Origin: Temnothorax longispinosus
Taxonomy: Eukaryota > Arthropoda > Insecta > Hymenoptera > Formicidae
Direction of reading: 5' to 3'
Length of the DNA: 64,000 bases
NCBI RefSeq assembly: GCF_030848805.1
Contig: NC_092365.1
Span: forward strand, 7,378,001 to 7,442,000
Position 1 is the stretch's first letter, and every line of letters begins with the position of its first letter. The translations under genes were made by a program, and so were the position numbers. The notes below the pieces were generated by a model. It was not told where the DNA came from and made no database searches. It saw only the letters and a program-made list of their open reading frames with translations. Positions 21,601 through 31,441 of the stretch are shown piece after piece.

Positions 21601-21794
21601 ACACCGTAATGATTGACAATTACGGGAAGTCAGGTGGAAAGCGCGTCCCAGGCGAAATCGTTGAACAATTGTCACCGTCAACTTTTCGAGTCCAGACCGA
21701 ACCGGGAAAGGTAACTAAACGGCACACCAGACAAATCATTAAACCGTCGCGGCGATCGGAGCGTCTAGCAATTAAGAAAAGGGCGATCATTTGA
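18328..21794 (+). pseudogene. pol: gypsy-B Pol (zinc knuckles, protease, RT, RNase H, integrase), inactivated
   Basis: The long frame 18,328-21,033 holds two CCHC knuckles, a protease whose D-S/T-G reads DSS (FDSSTYFSVMSE), RT, RNase H (ACDASHYGLSAIL), and an integrase zinc finger (CKTCVENRK). The RT catalytic box reads YMDN instead of YMDD, and motif A reads QLDLPHAYMQV. A TGA at 21,031-21,033 stops the frame just before the integrase core, which continues in the same frame at 21,076 (VIDSFSKWPEV, VTDNRTNFASAEF, NGAAENFVGTFKD). The integrase tail shifts frame near 21,520-21,585 and ends at 21,794. The protease, RT and stop lesions together make it non-functional. Confidence 0.93.
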
Positions 21795-21808
21795 AAAAAG
21801 GGGAGAAT

Positions 21809-22043
21809 TGTGGTGTATGCGCGTAGAGAGAGAGGGCACCACGTACTGGCGAGCGAGTGTGTGTAAGGAAAGCGAGGCGCTCGCGGAGATATGTAAGTCG
21901 AAAGTCGAGCGAGTGTAAGCCACGCGGCGAGGCTCAGAGAGAGAATATATATATTAGAGTGCATTGCATAACGAGTTGTGTATCAGTTCACCCTCTCGCA
22001 TCCTAAGGCATCCTCGCACCCACGGCAAGACGGAGATATTGCA
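21809..22043 (+). repeat. gypsy-B 3' LTR
   Basis: Full-length 235-bp LTR directly after a polypurine tract. It ends TTGCA next to polB coding sequence. Confidence 0.93.
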
Positions 22044-23990
22044 ATTCGTTTCCTTCGTGAGCGGCAGCAGATCGACCCCGCCCTCGAAATCGTTCGCGAT
22101 TTTCTCGACGACCAAGTGCGCGTCGTAACCCGACAGATTGTGAAAAAACACGGGAATCACGTAAACGTTTCTGTAATTCAGATTGCAACGAGAATGCGCC
22201 GGACCTCTGTAGCATCCGGTTAGGTGACAGTGATCCAGCACGCGTTTGTCCTCCGGTTGGAACGATTTCCCGCACACGTGACAATGAGTCGCGAGCCGAA
22301 ATTCGCTTTTCTCGTCCTTCGTAAGCTCCACCATCGCTATATTGATGGAAAATTTATTCTTAACGCGACGCGCGAGAACGCGAAGCTCATTCACGAACCA
22401 CGAAACGCAATCCTCGCCGCGACGATATCTGTACGCGGACGCGGTATCGTCGTAGGTGCAGCACAGATAGTAGCCCAGGCTGAACGGTACGTGACGCTGA
22501 TAAGCGTATCTTTCCGTTCTCGGGCCCCCCTCGACGTTTTCCCTCTCCCGTGGTTCGAGAAGACACTCCAGATCCGCGTACACCACGAAGGAAAGTCGCT
22601 CATTTCTGTCGTGATTGTCGAACGACAGCCACTTATCGTTTTCGTTCGGGAGAACGACGGCGCAGTCGTTCATTCGACCGCAGTCGACGCTGTGGGCGGC
22701 CAACTTATTGCGCGTATAGAAATAGTGTAGACATCTGCGAAATAACGTGCGAGCGATTACTATGCGTATATGAAAAATAACGCCTCGTCTTTTTCCTTGT
22801 TCCTCGTGCTTTTTTTTCATTTCTTTTACCTACCGATCGCAAACGTGCTTAGCGCACCGTTTCGCGGTCAATTGCGAATTCACCAATCGCGACAGATTCT
22901 TTATCCAGGCGAAATGGCCCCTGTTGACGCCGCGCAGCGTATCGCGCAGATACAGCAGATTTACGTGTCTGTCCCTCTTATCGTCGGTTAACCGCAGAGG
23001 CACGATCGCGTTGTCGTCGGCACCCCGGCCGAACTCAGCTTTCTTTTCAATTCCTTCCCGAGTTGTAAACACGTTGATCGATACGTCGTTCTGACGTTCG
23101 AATTTTCCGATCTTTTTCAGATCTATGGGAAAATCGATCCCGTCAAAATTCAGCACCGTCGCGTAATCGGGATACGAGCCGCATCGTTCCGCGTTGCGCT
23201 TGGCGGGATACAGAGCTGCGACCACCGCGCGCGCGAAACACGCGTCGTTCTCCGATAGCACGTTGACCACCGCCTTTTTAAGTCTTATACCTAGCGGTAT
23301 TTTCATCCAACATCCCACGCGCATGGGATTACACTTGTTCACGTTCACGATTAGGTTCAATATTCGCGACAACGCCCATCCGCTGTCGCGTTCCTGAAAT
23401 TCGTCCAACCGCGTTAGAATCGCGTCGCGCACGTGCCTATCGTACCACTCGCCTAGATCGGACCCCGGGAGAAGCTGTTCGTTTCGCGTAGCGATACTCT
23501 TCACATCGGTCTTAACGTCCGCTACGAATTCCCCATTGAATATGACGTTGACCTTCAGACACCCGTGTTCGGTCATATTATCCCGCACCTTTTCAAGCAC
23601 GGTGCCCTTCGCGTCGTCGAGAAATCGCGCGGGCTCGATGTACGTCGAGTTCGTCACGGCGCCGGTCAGCACGTGACGTTGGAACGCCGCGTCGATCTCG
23701 ATCCACGAGAAACCTCTGCCGCTGCCGCTGCTACCGCCGCCCCCTCCGTCCAAGCCGGCACCTACGGCGCGTTTGAATCGACGACGCAGATCCTTCCTCG
23801 AACCTTCCAATCGCGCTATCAGAGCCACCAGAGCGGTCACGGCTCCCGTGTTTCCTCGCTTCCCAGAGCGTTTGACTCGACACTGCTCCCGCAGGAGTCG
23901 GAGACACTCGTTGCATCGCCGTCTCCACGCGCGGTACCCGTCCGCGTCGCGGACGTCCGCGGCGAGCAACTCGTCGCACTCCTTCCGCAT
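22044..23990 (-). pseudogene. Polinton-A DNA polymerase B, N-terminal part (two exons)
   Basis: Exon 1 (22,834-23,990, start MRKECDELL) is the long N-terminal extension usual in insect Polinton polymerases: GWALSRILNLIVNVNKCNP near residue 213, CFARAVVAALYPAKRN near 264, and FAWIKNLSRLVNSQL near 362. Exon 2 (22,044-22,734) holds the 3'-5' exonuclease start VVYADLECLL, a CHVCGKSF...DHCHLTG zinc/treble-clef-like block, and the second exonuclease motif FHNLSGYDAHL. It ends at LLPLTKE where gypsy-B begins. Exon 1 has an in-frame upstream stop, which supports the start. The gene is split from its palm domain at 15,717-17,128, so it cannot work. Confidence 0.92.
22735..22833 (-). other. Spliceosomal intron in Polinton-A polB
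   Basis: 99 bp on the minus strand, GTAGGTAAAA donor and TTTCGCAG acceptor. Removing it joins a Cys-Asp-Arg and a Cys-Leu-His-Tyr segment in phase 2. The same position and phase hold a 76-bp intron in Polinton-B. Confidence 0.88.
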
Positions 23991-25663
23991 CGCGTCCAGA
24001 AGGGTTTACCCTCGGGAACGTTGAATTTCACTCGGTCGAAAAGACGACGAGAACCGGCGGTTTGAATCCGACGTATCCTCTCTCCTCCGTACACCGTCTC
24101 GTAATAGAGATAATACTCGAGCGGCAGGCAACGCGTATAGTCGCTCGCCCTGACGGAGTTTGCCACCGTCGTCTCTATCCACTCTCGCTCGCGATTAGTT
24201 CGCGCTCCGATTTCCCTTCGCAGATGATGGGTAGCCAGATTCCATCGCGCGTCTTCCTTCACCACCGACGCGCGCGCGCTCGACGACAACGGTGCTTCGA
24301 CTCTCGCCGATTCGTCGTCCGAATCGGAGAAAACTTAGGCATGAGGCTCGCGACAGCGCGATTCGTCGTCCGATTCCTCGGACGACGGATAACGGCGATC
24401 GTTCATTCGCGAGTACGTATCGCTAATGCTACATTTGCACCGCTAACGTCTATATCAAAATAAAATGTTCCATCTTCAGTCCACCACATTAATGTTTCAG
24501 CGTAATCATAAATATCTAGAAACCTATTTTACACTTTTTTCCACACTGTAAACAGAGCTCGTTTCCAATAGACCAACGTGGCACGAGCGATCTCCAGATA
24601 ATCCCGTGTGTCGATCCTTCGTCGTAAACATTACGGACGCTGCCGCGAACCATACACCAACATGTTTTAACGTATGAATCCAAAGCCTCCCATTTATGTT
24701 CTGTTCTACTGATATGCGATACAGAATGCTTGGGACACCATGTGTCATTGCCAGCGAATACGTTTCGAAATCCGACTTCTCTGCCGCGAAGCAAACGCAC
24801 CATCGACGAGCAATAGCGTCTGTCCGTTCCCATACCGTATTTTTTTTTTACAAATATATTAACTCTCAATTGAGCGAGTAACTCTCGACCGCGCTCTAAA
24901 ATCCTCGCAGAAAAAAAACCGTTTGCCGCGCCGTTCAATTTATACCCCCCCGTTTGTTATCTCAACGGAAGACGTACCCCCTGCCGGACGCGCTCTTTCC
25001 CGGAATGACGACAACCGCTCGCCGCATCCTCCGAAAAAAAAAACAAAAGAAAGAAACGACGAGAGCGACCTCGAACGAGTTCGGACGCGCGTTAAACAAA
25101 TAATCGCGAATCGTACGAATCGAGCGGACCAAGAGATGAGTCGTCTCCCTCGATCTACGCCGGGATGGGTCGGAAAACCGCGTCCGGCCCGTCGCGACGC
25201 GGATCAAAACGACCTTCGGACCGAGAGTAAAAAACGACGAAGATGGGCGATCGAGACCCCCCGCGAAACGAACGACCTCGAACGCATTTTTTTCCCCCCC
25301 GGCACGTCGAGAGGAGCGACCTCGAACGAGTTCGGACGAGTTCAAGCGAGTCCGGACGCGCGCGAGCGACGACAAAAAAAAACTTGGCGCGCGATTTTCC
25401 AAAACGGTCGGTAACGGCGCGAGCGCCGCTCCGAGCGCCCCCCCTCGGAACACCCGCGTCCCCGCGCCGAGCCCCCGTTGGCGGCCCTGCGGCACCCAAT
25501 CTTACCCGAAACCATCCCCCCGCGTCGCGCTCCCCTTCTCGCCAAGAAATCCTTTCCGCCCGCATAGCCCCCTCACCGATGACCCTTAACACCGTCCCTC
25601 GACCCCTTCGCCCACCGCTTACGGCGCTCCCCCCGCGGCAGCGAGGCACCCCCCGACCCCGCT
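23991..25663. other. Right arm of Polinton-A, unassigned
   Basis: Only ORFs of uncertain meaning are seen here. 23,991-24,289 (minus) is open with CLPLEYYLYYETVYGGERI but does not join polB in frame. 24,516-24,938 is listed separately. From about 24,950 to the TIR the sequence is very GC-rich and looks non-coding; the block CCTCGAACGAGTTCGGACG occurs at about 25,069 and again at about 25,320. Confidence 0.55.
24516..24938 (-). pseudogene. Unrecognised degenerate coding region in Polinton-A right arm
   Basis: A 140-codon open frame overlaps a second frame (24,524-24,748) that reads WIHTLKHVGVWFAAASVMF, and a third that further down reads WTEDGTFYFDIDVSGAN (about 24,430-24,480). The shifting protein-like texture suggests a decayed gene, perhaps cargo or an accessory gene. 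I do not recognise the family. The base composition is much less GC-rich than the neighbouring Polinton genes. Confidence 0.35.
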
Positions 25664-25712
25664 AACCGCAAGCGAGATCCCTGAGTGTAAAAGTACCTGT
25701 TACCCCCCTACT
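25664..25712 (-). repeat. Right terminal inverted repeat of Polinton-A
   Basis: Ends GTTACCCCCCTACT, the inverse of the left TIR, followed directly by the TSD AAAGTG (25,713-25,718). Confidence 0.94.
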
Positions 25713-25789
25713 AAAGTGATTTTGGTAGATAATAAATTAATAATATTTTTATTAATTTATCCATATAATCTCCAATAGAAAAATATACT

Positions 25790-26018
25790 TAGCAATCCTC
25801 GACGTAAGTTGTCGGTACATGTGATGTCTACGGCTATGTCAATAGAAAGGAATTTGCCTGATACACCTAGAAGAATTACTGTTGTGTCATCTGATAATGA
25901 AATTAAGGAATTTGACGATTTAATGTCATTTAAGTTAAGTCAAAGTTTATATTCTTTACTAAAACCGTTCGACCAAAATTTTGTAAGAAAGGGTATAAGA
26001 TGTTCTTCTAAGATGTAA
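25790..26018 (+). pseudogene. Insulin-degrading-enzyme-like pseudogene, last exon
   Basis: After an AG acceptor-like TTAG, the frame reads a basic PRRK, then LSVHVMSTAMS, a variable linker, and DLMSFKLSQSLYSLLKPF before the stop at 26,016-26,018. This matches the C-terminal end of M16 insulin-degrading enzymes and follows the blocks at 46-2,590. Polinton-A therefore inserted within this gene copy, probably in its last intron. No lesion is seen in this exon itself. Confidence 0.8.
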
Positions 26019-26368
26019 GAAGAAATGATACAATAATAGTTTTAGATTGTTATGTATTTCGTTATTTCTTCAAAAAGAAGCTATAGCTTTTAATTCTTTC
26101 TCTTTCTTTCTCTCTCTTTGAATATGACAATATTTTTCTGTATCAAATCCTGTTTACGCGTAAAACAAAAAAAAATAATTTTCTACTTACTGTGAAATTG
26201 AAATTATTGTACATTAGATAAGTGAGTAATAATGTATAATATATTATACACATTAAATACCGCGTGATACATGTAGAGAGTCATCTTTGTAAACTAATCT
26301 TTGTATAATATCATCGTTCGTTATATCATTATCTTTGTTTTATCTCTTTGTTATATTAATACTTTTAA
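26019..26368. other. AT-rich sequence after M16 pseudogene
   Basis: Likely 3' UTR or flank of the pseudogene. It holds a short CTTT-rich tract near 26,096-26,119. No gene seen. Confidence 0.6.
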
Positions 26369-26890
26369 GGGGATCCTAAAGCCGTCTGTAATACCGGCTT
26401 TTTTTCTTAGCACTAATCTTTTAATTGACTTTATAGAAATGCAAAATTCTTGTCTAGAATTAAAGTACGCATCAAAATCTAGGTCATGGTGGTCAAATTT
26501 ATATCGAAAACGAAAAAAAATTAATATTTTTGTTAATTTTTGGTATACGTGACGACAATATTTGCTTTGTACAAAAATTCCACGATAAATATCCACAAAA
26601 TTAGACCGGCATGACCTAGGGACAACATTTAAGAACAATATCGTGCAATTAGATCTAAGATTGAAAACCTAGAAAAAAAGATTACTTTATATAACTTTTA
26701 TATGTGCAAAAGCACATTCAGGTTGACAGGATAAGCAATATTGCGTGTGGCAAGAGATGGCGCAGTAATCGAACAAAGACAGATGCCTCTCGTTAGACAA
26801 GGACAGATATAAATATATGACAAGAAAACATAATTAGAAATGTTGACATTACCGACGTCGAGGAAGTTCAGCCTTCACTTTAGGATCCCC
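26369..26890. mobile_element. TTAA-flanked TIR element (piggyBac-like MITE)
   Basis: 522 bp with perfect 13-bp TIRs, GGGGATCCTAAAG and its inverse, flanked by TTAA on both sides (26,365-26,368 and 26,891-26,894). TTAA targets are typical of piggyBac. On the minus strand a 95-codon frame contains SIKSIKRLVLRKKAG, which recurs at 45,693-45,785, so the element may keep a remnant of its parent's coding. No transposase core is visible. Confidence 0.82.
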
Positions 26891-26894
26891 TTAA

Positions 26895-27190
26895 ATAGTC
26901 TATTATCTTTGTATAAAATGTTATAATTTAACCATTTAATATTATATAACTTGTAAATTGCACAATAAAGATATTTCGCGATATCAAATAACCTTATAAT
27001 AACTTTATTCACATTTGAGACAGCCAGAAGGAATATAACTCTTAAATATAATAAAATTGTGCTACGGCCCTCATATTTGAATAAATACATAAGTTATTAA
27101 CGTATGTATACAAATATATAATACCTCTCTTTATTAATTATATATATTACATTACTAAATCGGATTTAAATTGTGTATGTAAAAGTATTA
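26895..27190. other. AT-rich spacer
   Basis: Low-complexity AT-rich sequence between two mobile elements. No gene or repeat structure recognised. Confidence 0.6.
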
Positions 27191-27543
27191 TACAGGGTCG
27201 CCGTAAGTCGAGGTCATCCGCTCGGGAGATGAAAGGAGAACCAAAAACAAGAAAGAAAGTTGATACAAACATAGGTCCAAAAATGCGTTGTTTTCGAGTT
27301 ATCGCCATTTTTATGTTAAAATTTGAAATTGCTTTGCCTTCAAATTTTTTTTTCAAAATTGAAACATAAGATGGTTTTTATGAGTTTTAAAACACAACTA
27401 AAGTCAAATAAAAGTTGCGGGCTGCTTTAGCACTACCCAGGATGCACCTCGTGGAGGTACAGCCCGCTTAGCATCCCTTGACAGAGATCAGGACCCCACA
27501 GTTCGTCACTCCTGTAGTATTTAGTGACTCCAAACCTTCTCTG

Positions 27544-27579
<36 letters not shown>

Positions 27580-27691
27580 GTGTGCGTGCGCGTGTGCGTG
27601 CGCGTGTGCGTGTGCGTGTGCGTATGCGTGTGCGTGACTGCGTGTGCGTGTGCGTGCGTGCGTGCGCGCGTGCGCGCGTGTGTGTGTGTGT

Positions 27692-27743
<52 letters not shown>

Positions 27744-27865
27744 AAAAATTATATAAGGTGTTCGAAATGACCTCCTTCTGCACGAATGCAGGCTCTAAGT
27801 CTTCTTTCTAAGGAGAGTCCTGAACTCTTTGTAGCACTTCCGGATTTTCTCTAATGTTGACTACA
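27191..27865 (-). mobile_element. IS630/Tc1-like transposon fragment, 3' part
   Basis: The outer end TACAGGGTCGCCGTAAG follows a TA-rich flank. On the minus strand, 27,750-27,865 reads an NIRENPEVLQRVQDS block and, one frame away, [18 protein letters not shown] followed by a stop. From memory, this is the C-terminal signature of arthropod DD(E/D) transposases of the Tc1/IS630 group. The rest of the transposase is absent. The non-coding tail contains a hairpin (GCGGGCTG at 27,417 with its inverse at 27,460) and the microsatellite at 27,547. Confidence 0.6.
27547..27738. repeat. TG/CG-rich microsatellite
   Basis: About 190 bp of TG dinucleotides with interspersed TGCG units and one CTGCG interruption near 27,637. 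Alternating purine-pyrimidine sequence of this length can adopt Z-DNA. The overlapping open frames are artefacts. Confidence 0.97.
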
Positions 27866-28291
27866 ATGCAAAATAACTCAAAGGCCTGAAATGATCAAAA
27901 TTTGGAATCATCAATAAAGCTATTACTTAATGATAATCAAATTAAAGCTCTCACGAAGCGATCTTTACGCTGTTCGTGGTCTAATGACACCATAAAAAAA
28001 GCACTTAAACTGAAGTTTTCCTGTGGTTGTAGTGGCTATCAGGAGTTACGGAATCAAAAATCGTCTTTACCGTCCGAACGTACACTCCGGAGGAAACTGG
28101 AAAGTATCCAGTTCAAAGAAGGGATTTGTGATGATATTTTAAAATTGTTAGAAGATAAGATAGCTTTGTTTAAGGACGTTAGAGAAAGAGATTGTATGCT
28201 TGTACTAGATAAAATGGCTATTGCACCAGGACAACAATTTGACTCATCAACACAGTTGTATTGTGGAATTGCATCATTTTGTACACGTAAA

Positions 28292-28471
28292 GGTATGTCT
28301 TCAAAAATAAATCAATTATAATTAGTTATATGTACATACTGTGACTTTTTTCCTTTTGCATTATTACAGTAAATTGTTTTTCCTTTTTTTTTGTTATAAT
28401 TCTTTCCATTTTTCTGCATTTTTTCTATCTGTTTTTATAATTTTTCTTGGTTCTTCGTGTTTTCTAATGCA
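28292..28471 (+). other. Intron in P-like transposase
   Basis: GTATGT donor after the CTRK codons and TTCTAATGCAG acceptor, with a T-rich 3' half. Removing it joins two conserved transposase blocks. Confidence 0.72.
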
Positions 28472-28666
28472 GGTAGGTGAAAGTGCTGAAGCTACGCATG
28501 GTTTGATTTTTGTGCTCGGTGGTATCTTTTCACGTTGGAAACAAAATGTCGCTTTTTATTTAACACCTGATAGCTATGACGGAGCATTATTACACCCTAT
28601 CGCACTAGAAATTATTCAAAAAGCAGAATCCATCGGACTTTACGTATACAGCGTTACAAACGATAT

Positions 28667-28775
28667 CCTTCTCCTCAATCCTTTTGCCCTTGAAAGGGCG
28701 TGGCGGCGCTTCATGGTGACGCCACAGTACTTTTGACTTGGCTGCTCCAAGCCCCCCGATCCAGCGCCAAGTGAG
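28667..28775 (+). mobile_element. 109-bp structured insert with 11-bp TSD
   Basis: An exact 11-bp duplication, ACAAACGATAT, lies on both sides (28,656-28,666 and 28,776-28,786) and splits the VTND codons of the transposase. The insert contains three short stem-loops: GCCCTT/AAGGGC, GTGGCG/CGCCAC and CTTGG/CCAAG. It adds an in-frame stop. It has no poly(A) tail. A retroposed small RNA or a truncated SINE/LINE tail are the main options; I cannot identify it. Confidence 0.7.
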
Positions 28776-29667
28776 ACAAACGATATGGGACCGAATAATT
28801 TAGCAATGTGGCGTAAATTTCTTGTTGGTTTTGCTGGACGTTATTCGACAGTAACAAACTCAGTTACCCATCCTGTTGATGATAATCGTAAGCTTTGGTT
28901 TATTCTGGCTGATCCTGGTCATCTTTTAAAGAATCTTAAATTCTGTTTGCTTAATAACAAAACCTTGCCTACAAACTTCATAAATGTAAATAATCTTTCT
29001 TCTTCTGTGGTTAATTGCTCGCATGTAAAAGAACTTGCTGAGTTTCAAGAAAATTTACAGCTAAAACTAACACCGAAAATTAAAGTAGACGATTTTTCGA
29101 ATGGCACTTTTAATAAAATGAAAGTAAATAAGGCCAAAAATTTTTTATCTCGCGATGTTAGTGCCGGTCTAAACTTTCTAGTGATGCAAAATTTCAAAAA
29201 AGACTATCAGACAACAGCCTTGTTCATTGAAGTCGTTTCAAAATGGTTTACGTTAGTGACTTCACGTACTCCAAACCTCGCATTGAAAAAAATCCCAGGT
29301 AATGAGTTATCTGAAAATAAATTTATATCACACGTGCGCGGAAAGTAGCCCATTACGCGCGCGCCATCTGTGCGACAAATAGCCAATTCCACACATTGTG
29401 CGATCACCCGCACGCGTGTCCAATTTTCAACTTCCCGCATTTATTACACAAATAACTATTCAAACATCAGTTGCATTTTTAAAATCTATTATAGAACTTT
29501 TTCAAGAAATGATAGTTGGAAGTGGAGCGCAATTCAAACCTGTGCAACGTGGAGTCATTATCAATACCAACTCTATCATCGAATTGTCGACGTACTTAAT
29601 CGATGAAAAAGGCTATGAATATGTTCTAGCAGGCCGATTGTGTGGAAAATATATTTTCTTTTGTTAG

Positions 29668-30257
29668 TGTTTGAGATCGCAATAATCATCATCGCGAAGC
29701 AATTACGTTCGGCTGAATGTCAGCGCATGCACGTTTGCGAGAAGTAATATTCGCGTCAAATGTCGCTAAAGAATTGTCTCGGTAATATTCAGTATAGCAT
29801 GGATCTTTCGTGATTAGCATTCTAACTTTAACATTGTTTTCAATAATAAGGTCAAGCTTTGTTCGACAGTCCATACGACTCATCTGCGCTCACACAAAGG
29901 AAAGATCCATGCTATAAACAACGCATTCGAAAATATGTAACGACCGGTTCGAATCGTCACTTGGCACTGTGACGTATGCACGGTGACGTAGGCCGTCGGT
30001 GGCCAATCACCTCCCTGAAATCATCGGCAATTAGCCTGGAGGGAGGCTCGTCTCCGAGACGATAAAGGACCGCCGCTGCGCCGCGGAACCGATTTCGCTT
30101 GCAGATCACAGTTAAACCGCTTTTCGTACACGACCGCTGTTACACCGCCTTTACCGCAAATTCGTGCTCGCTTGCTTGCGTCGCGTTGCCGTATAGCTTC
30201 AGTACGCGCTCTCGGTTCATTGCTTGTGCTAAAAATACAAGGAACTCTGTACACCGT
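29668..30257 (+). repeat. BEL-A 5' LTR, first part
   Basis: Near-identical to 43,265-43,854. Starts TGTTTGAGATCGC. Contains a GATAAAGG TATA-like site near 30,060 with an ATCACAGTT initiator-like site about 45 bp downstream. Ends at the BEL-B TSD ACCGT (30,253-30,257). Confidence 0.95.
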
Positions 30258-30955
30258 TGTTCCGTGGATCAAGGCGGACTTATTTATTGCATTTTATTTT
30301 TAAGAAAGGATTAATATGTGTAAATTTATTGATCGCAACATATTGTATTCGCGCGTAATTTCGCATACTTCAGCATTCAGCGTTACCGTCAAGAAAAGAG
30401 AAGGGAGAAGAAGCGGCATTTTTCGAGCGGCTTCAAGATTGCCGTGCGCGATGTATTTGTCAAAAAAAAGGCGAAGTTTAATTAGTCTTGGAAGCAGCGC
30501 GGAGATGTTCGGTCTTACAAATGTGTTGTGTCTGTTATAATATTATCGTTATATTGACGAAGTGATAGTGATGTAGTGACGTGGTATTGCATTATCGAGC
30601 CGAGCCTCGAATGCACGATCGAGCTGTGCCTCGTACACGCGATCGAGCCGAGTCTCGAGCACGCGAGAGAGCCGAGTCTCTTTTCCTAACGCGCTATTGA
30701 GCCGAGTCTCAATATACGGGGCCCCGTTAACGACACCGAGTGTCACCATAATTACACGTATTCGTCTTGTTATCAATCTGTGTCCTGATTGTTATTGTAC
30801 ACGTTCTCAGGGGTTTTTATGCCGTAACAGGCTTTTCCCCATGAGCCAATAAAGGATCATTTCCCTTGGCTCAAAAATACGACTTTTTATTTTGCACCGT
30901 TCCAGTATTCGAAACCAGGAAATCTTTACGCATTGAAAAGATTTTCGATTATACA
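30258..30955 (+). repeat. BEL-B 5' LTR
   Basis: 698 bp. Contains a run of degenerate GAGCCGAGTCTC-type units (about 30,596-30,713) that may be a regulatory or binding-site array. Differs from the 3' LTR by a missing 30-bp unit and one missing A, which account for the 31-bp length difference. Confidence 0.96.
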
Positions 30956-31441
30956 TTTTGGTGCCTCCTGTGAGGTCTGAACTCATGAAGAGGATATTCA
31001 ACATCGTTATCCAGACGTCTTATTACACGCTGACCAGTCGTCCCCGGATTCCACCTCGTCTGAGCCATCGCAGAGACCTTCGAGGTTTGAAAGCTAAGTA
31101 CCCTAAATACATGCATCTCATATTCGACAAACTCATTCTTTAATTGTGAAATCGATTTTGAGTTTCGTTCTTTAATTCACGTCTGAATAATATTAATGGA
31201 TAAAAAATTTAAAATTTTATGGAAAGATGTTTCGTCCGTGCGCGATGCGTTGATGTTTTTCGTGACATATGAATTTGTATTCGGGTTGTCTTGGTAACGC
31301 CGCAAATTTTCATCAAATTGTGATTTCATCATGCCCGTGATAATCGATCCTATCCTGTTAGCTGAAGTTGCGTTATTTTATCTCCGAAGTAAACATTGAA
31401 TTTTCTGACGAGTTATAAAGTCGACTTTCTTCTGATTCATT

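Larger units (their letters stand above)
17129..22043 (+). mobile_element. Ty3/gypsy LTR retrotransposon (gypsy-B), nested in Polinton-A polB
   Basis: The 3' LTR is 21,809-22,043 (235 bp, TGTGGTG...TTGCA). The 5' LTR, 17,129-17,312, matches its last 184 bp and lacks the first 51 bp. A purine tract (GAAAAAAGGGGAGAA) lies before the 3' LTR, and a TGGCGAC primer site follows the 5' LTR. gag and pol are in plus orientation, order protease-RT-RNase H-integrase. There is no env. No TSD can be seen because the 5' flank is deleted. Several inactivating changes are present in pol. Confidence 0.93.
2734..25712. mobile_element. Polinton/Maverick DNA transposon (Polinton-A)
   Basis: The termini are inverted repeats starting AGTAGGGGGGTAACAGG, flanked on both sides by the identical 6-bp duplication AAAGTG (2,728-2,733 and 25,713-25,718). 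AG termini and a 6-bp TSD are typical of Polintons. Gene content agrees: retroviral-type integrase with chromodomain, FtsK/HerA-type packaging ATPase, protein-primed polymerase B, and accessory genes. ATPase, hypothetical, fibre-like and integrase genes are on the plus strand; polB and the small ORF are on the minus strand. Two gypsy elements (8.0 and 4.9 kb) lie inside, so the visible Polinton sequence is about 10 kb, less than the 15-20 kb usual for the family. Major capsid, penton and protease genes are not seen; they may lie in the 500-N gap or be lost. Confidence 0.93.
27902..29649 (+). pseudogene. P-element/THAP9-like transposase, N-terminal and central parts
   Basis: Exon 27,902-28,291 has RCSWSNDTIKKALKLKF, LPSERTLRRKLE and LVLDKMAIAPG (the D of the DEM-like catalytic motif; here DKM). 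After an intron, ATHGLIFVLGGIFSRWKQN starts the GTP-binding region. The later ADPGHLLKNLKFCLL carries the second catalytic D. From about 29,455, LFQEMIVG, VQRGVIINTNSI and YVLAGRL follow. The THAP DNA-binding domain is missing, cut off by the Tc1-like fragment. There are stops, a 109-bp insert, and an unexplained GC-rich stretch at about 29,336-29,450. BEL-A then splits the gene; the rest is at 43,985. It would cut and paste P-type elements. Confidence 0.88.

Noticed and set aside
27433..27783. Open frames of Val/Cys or His/Thr repeats
   Set aside because: Translations of the TG/CA microsatellite.
28661..28786. A U12-type intron starting ATATCCTT in the P-like transposase
   Set aside because: No branch site near the 3' end, and the exact 11-bp duplication is better explained by insertion.
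30549..30776. Arg/Leu/Asp/Ala-repeat frame in the BEL-B LTR (also at 37,015-37,272)
   Set aside because: Arises from the GAGCCGAGTCTC array on the minus strand of an LTR.
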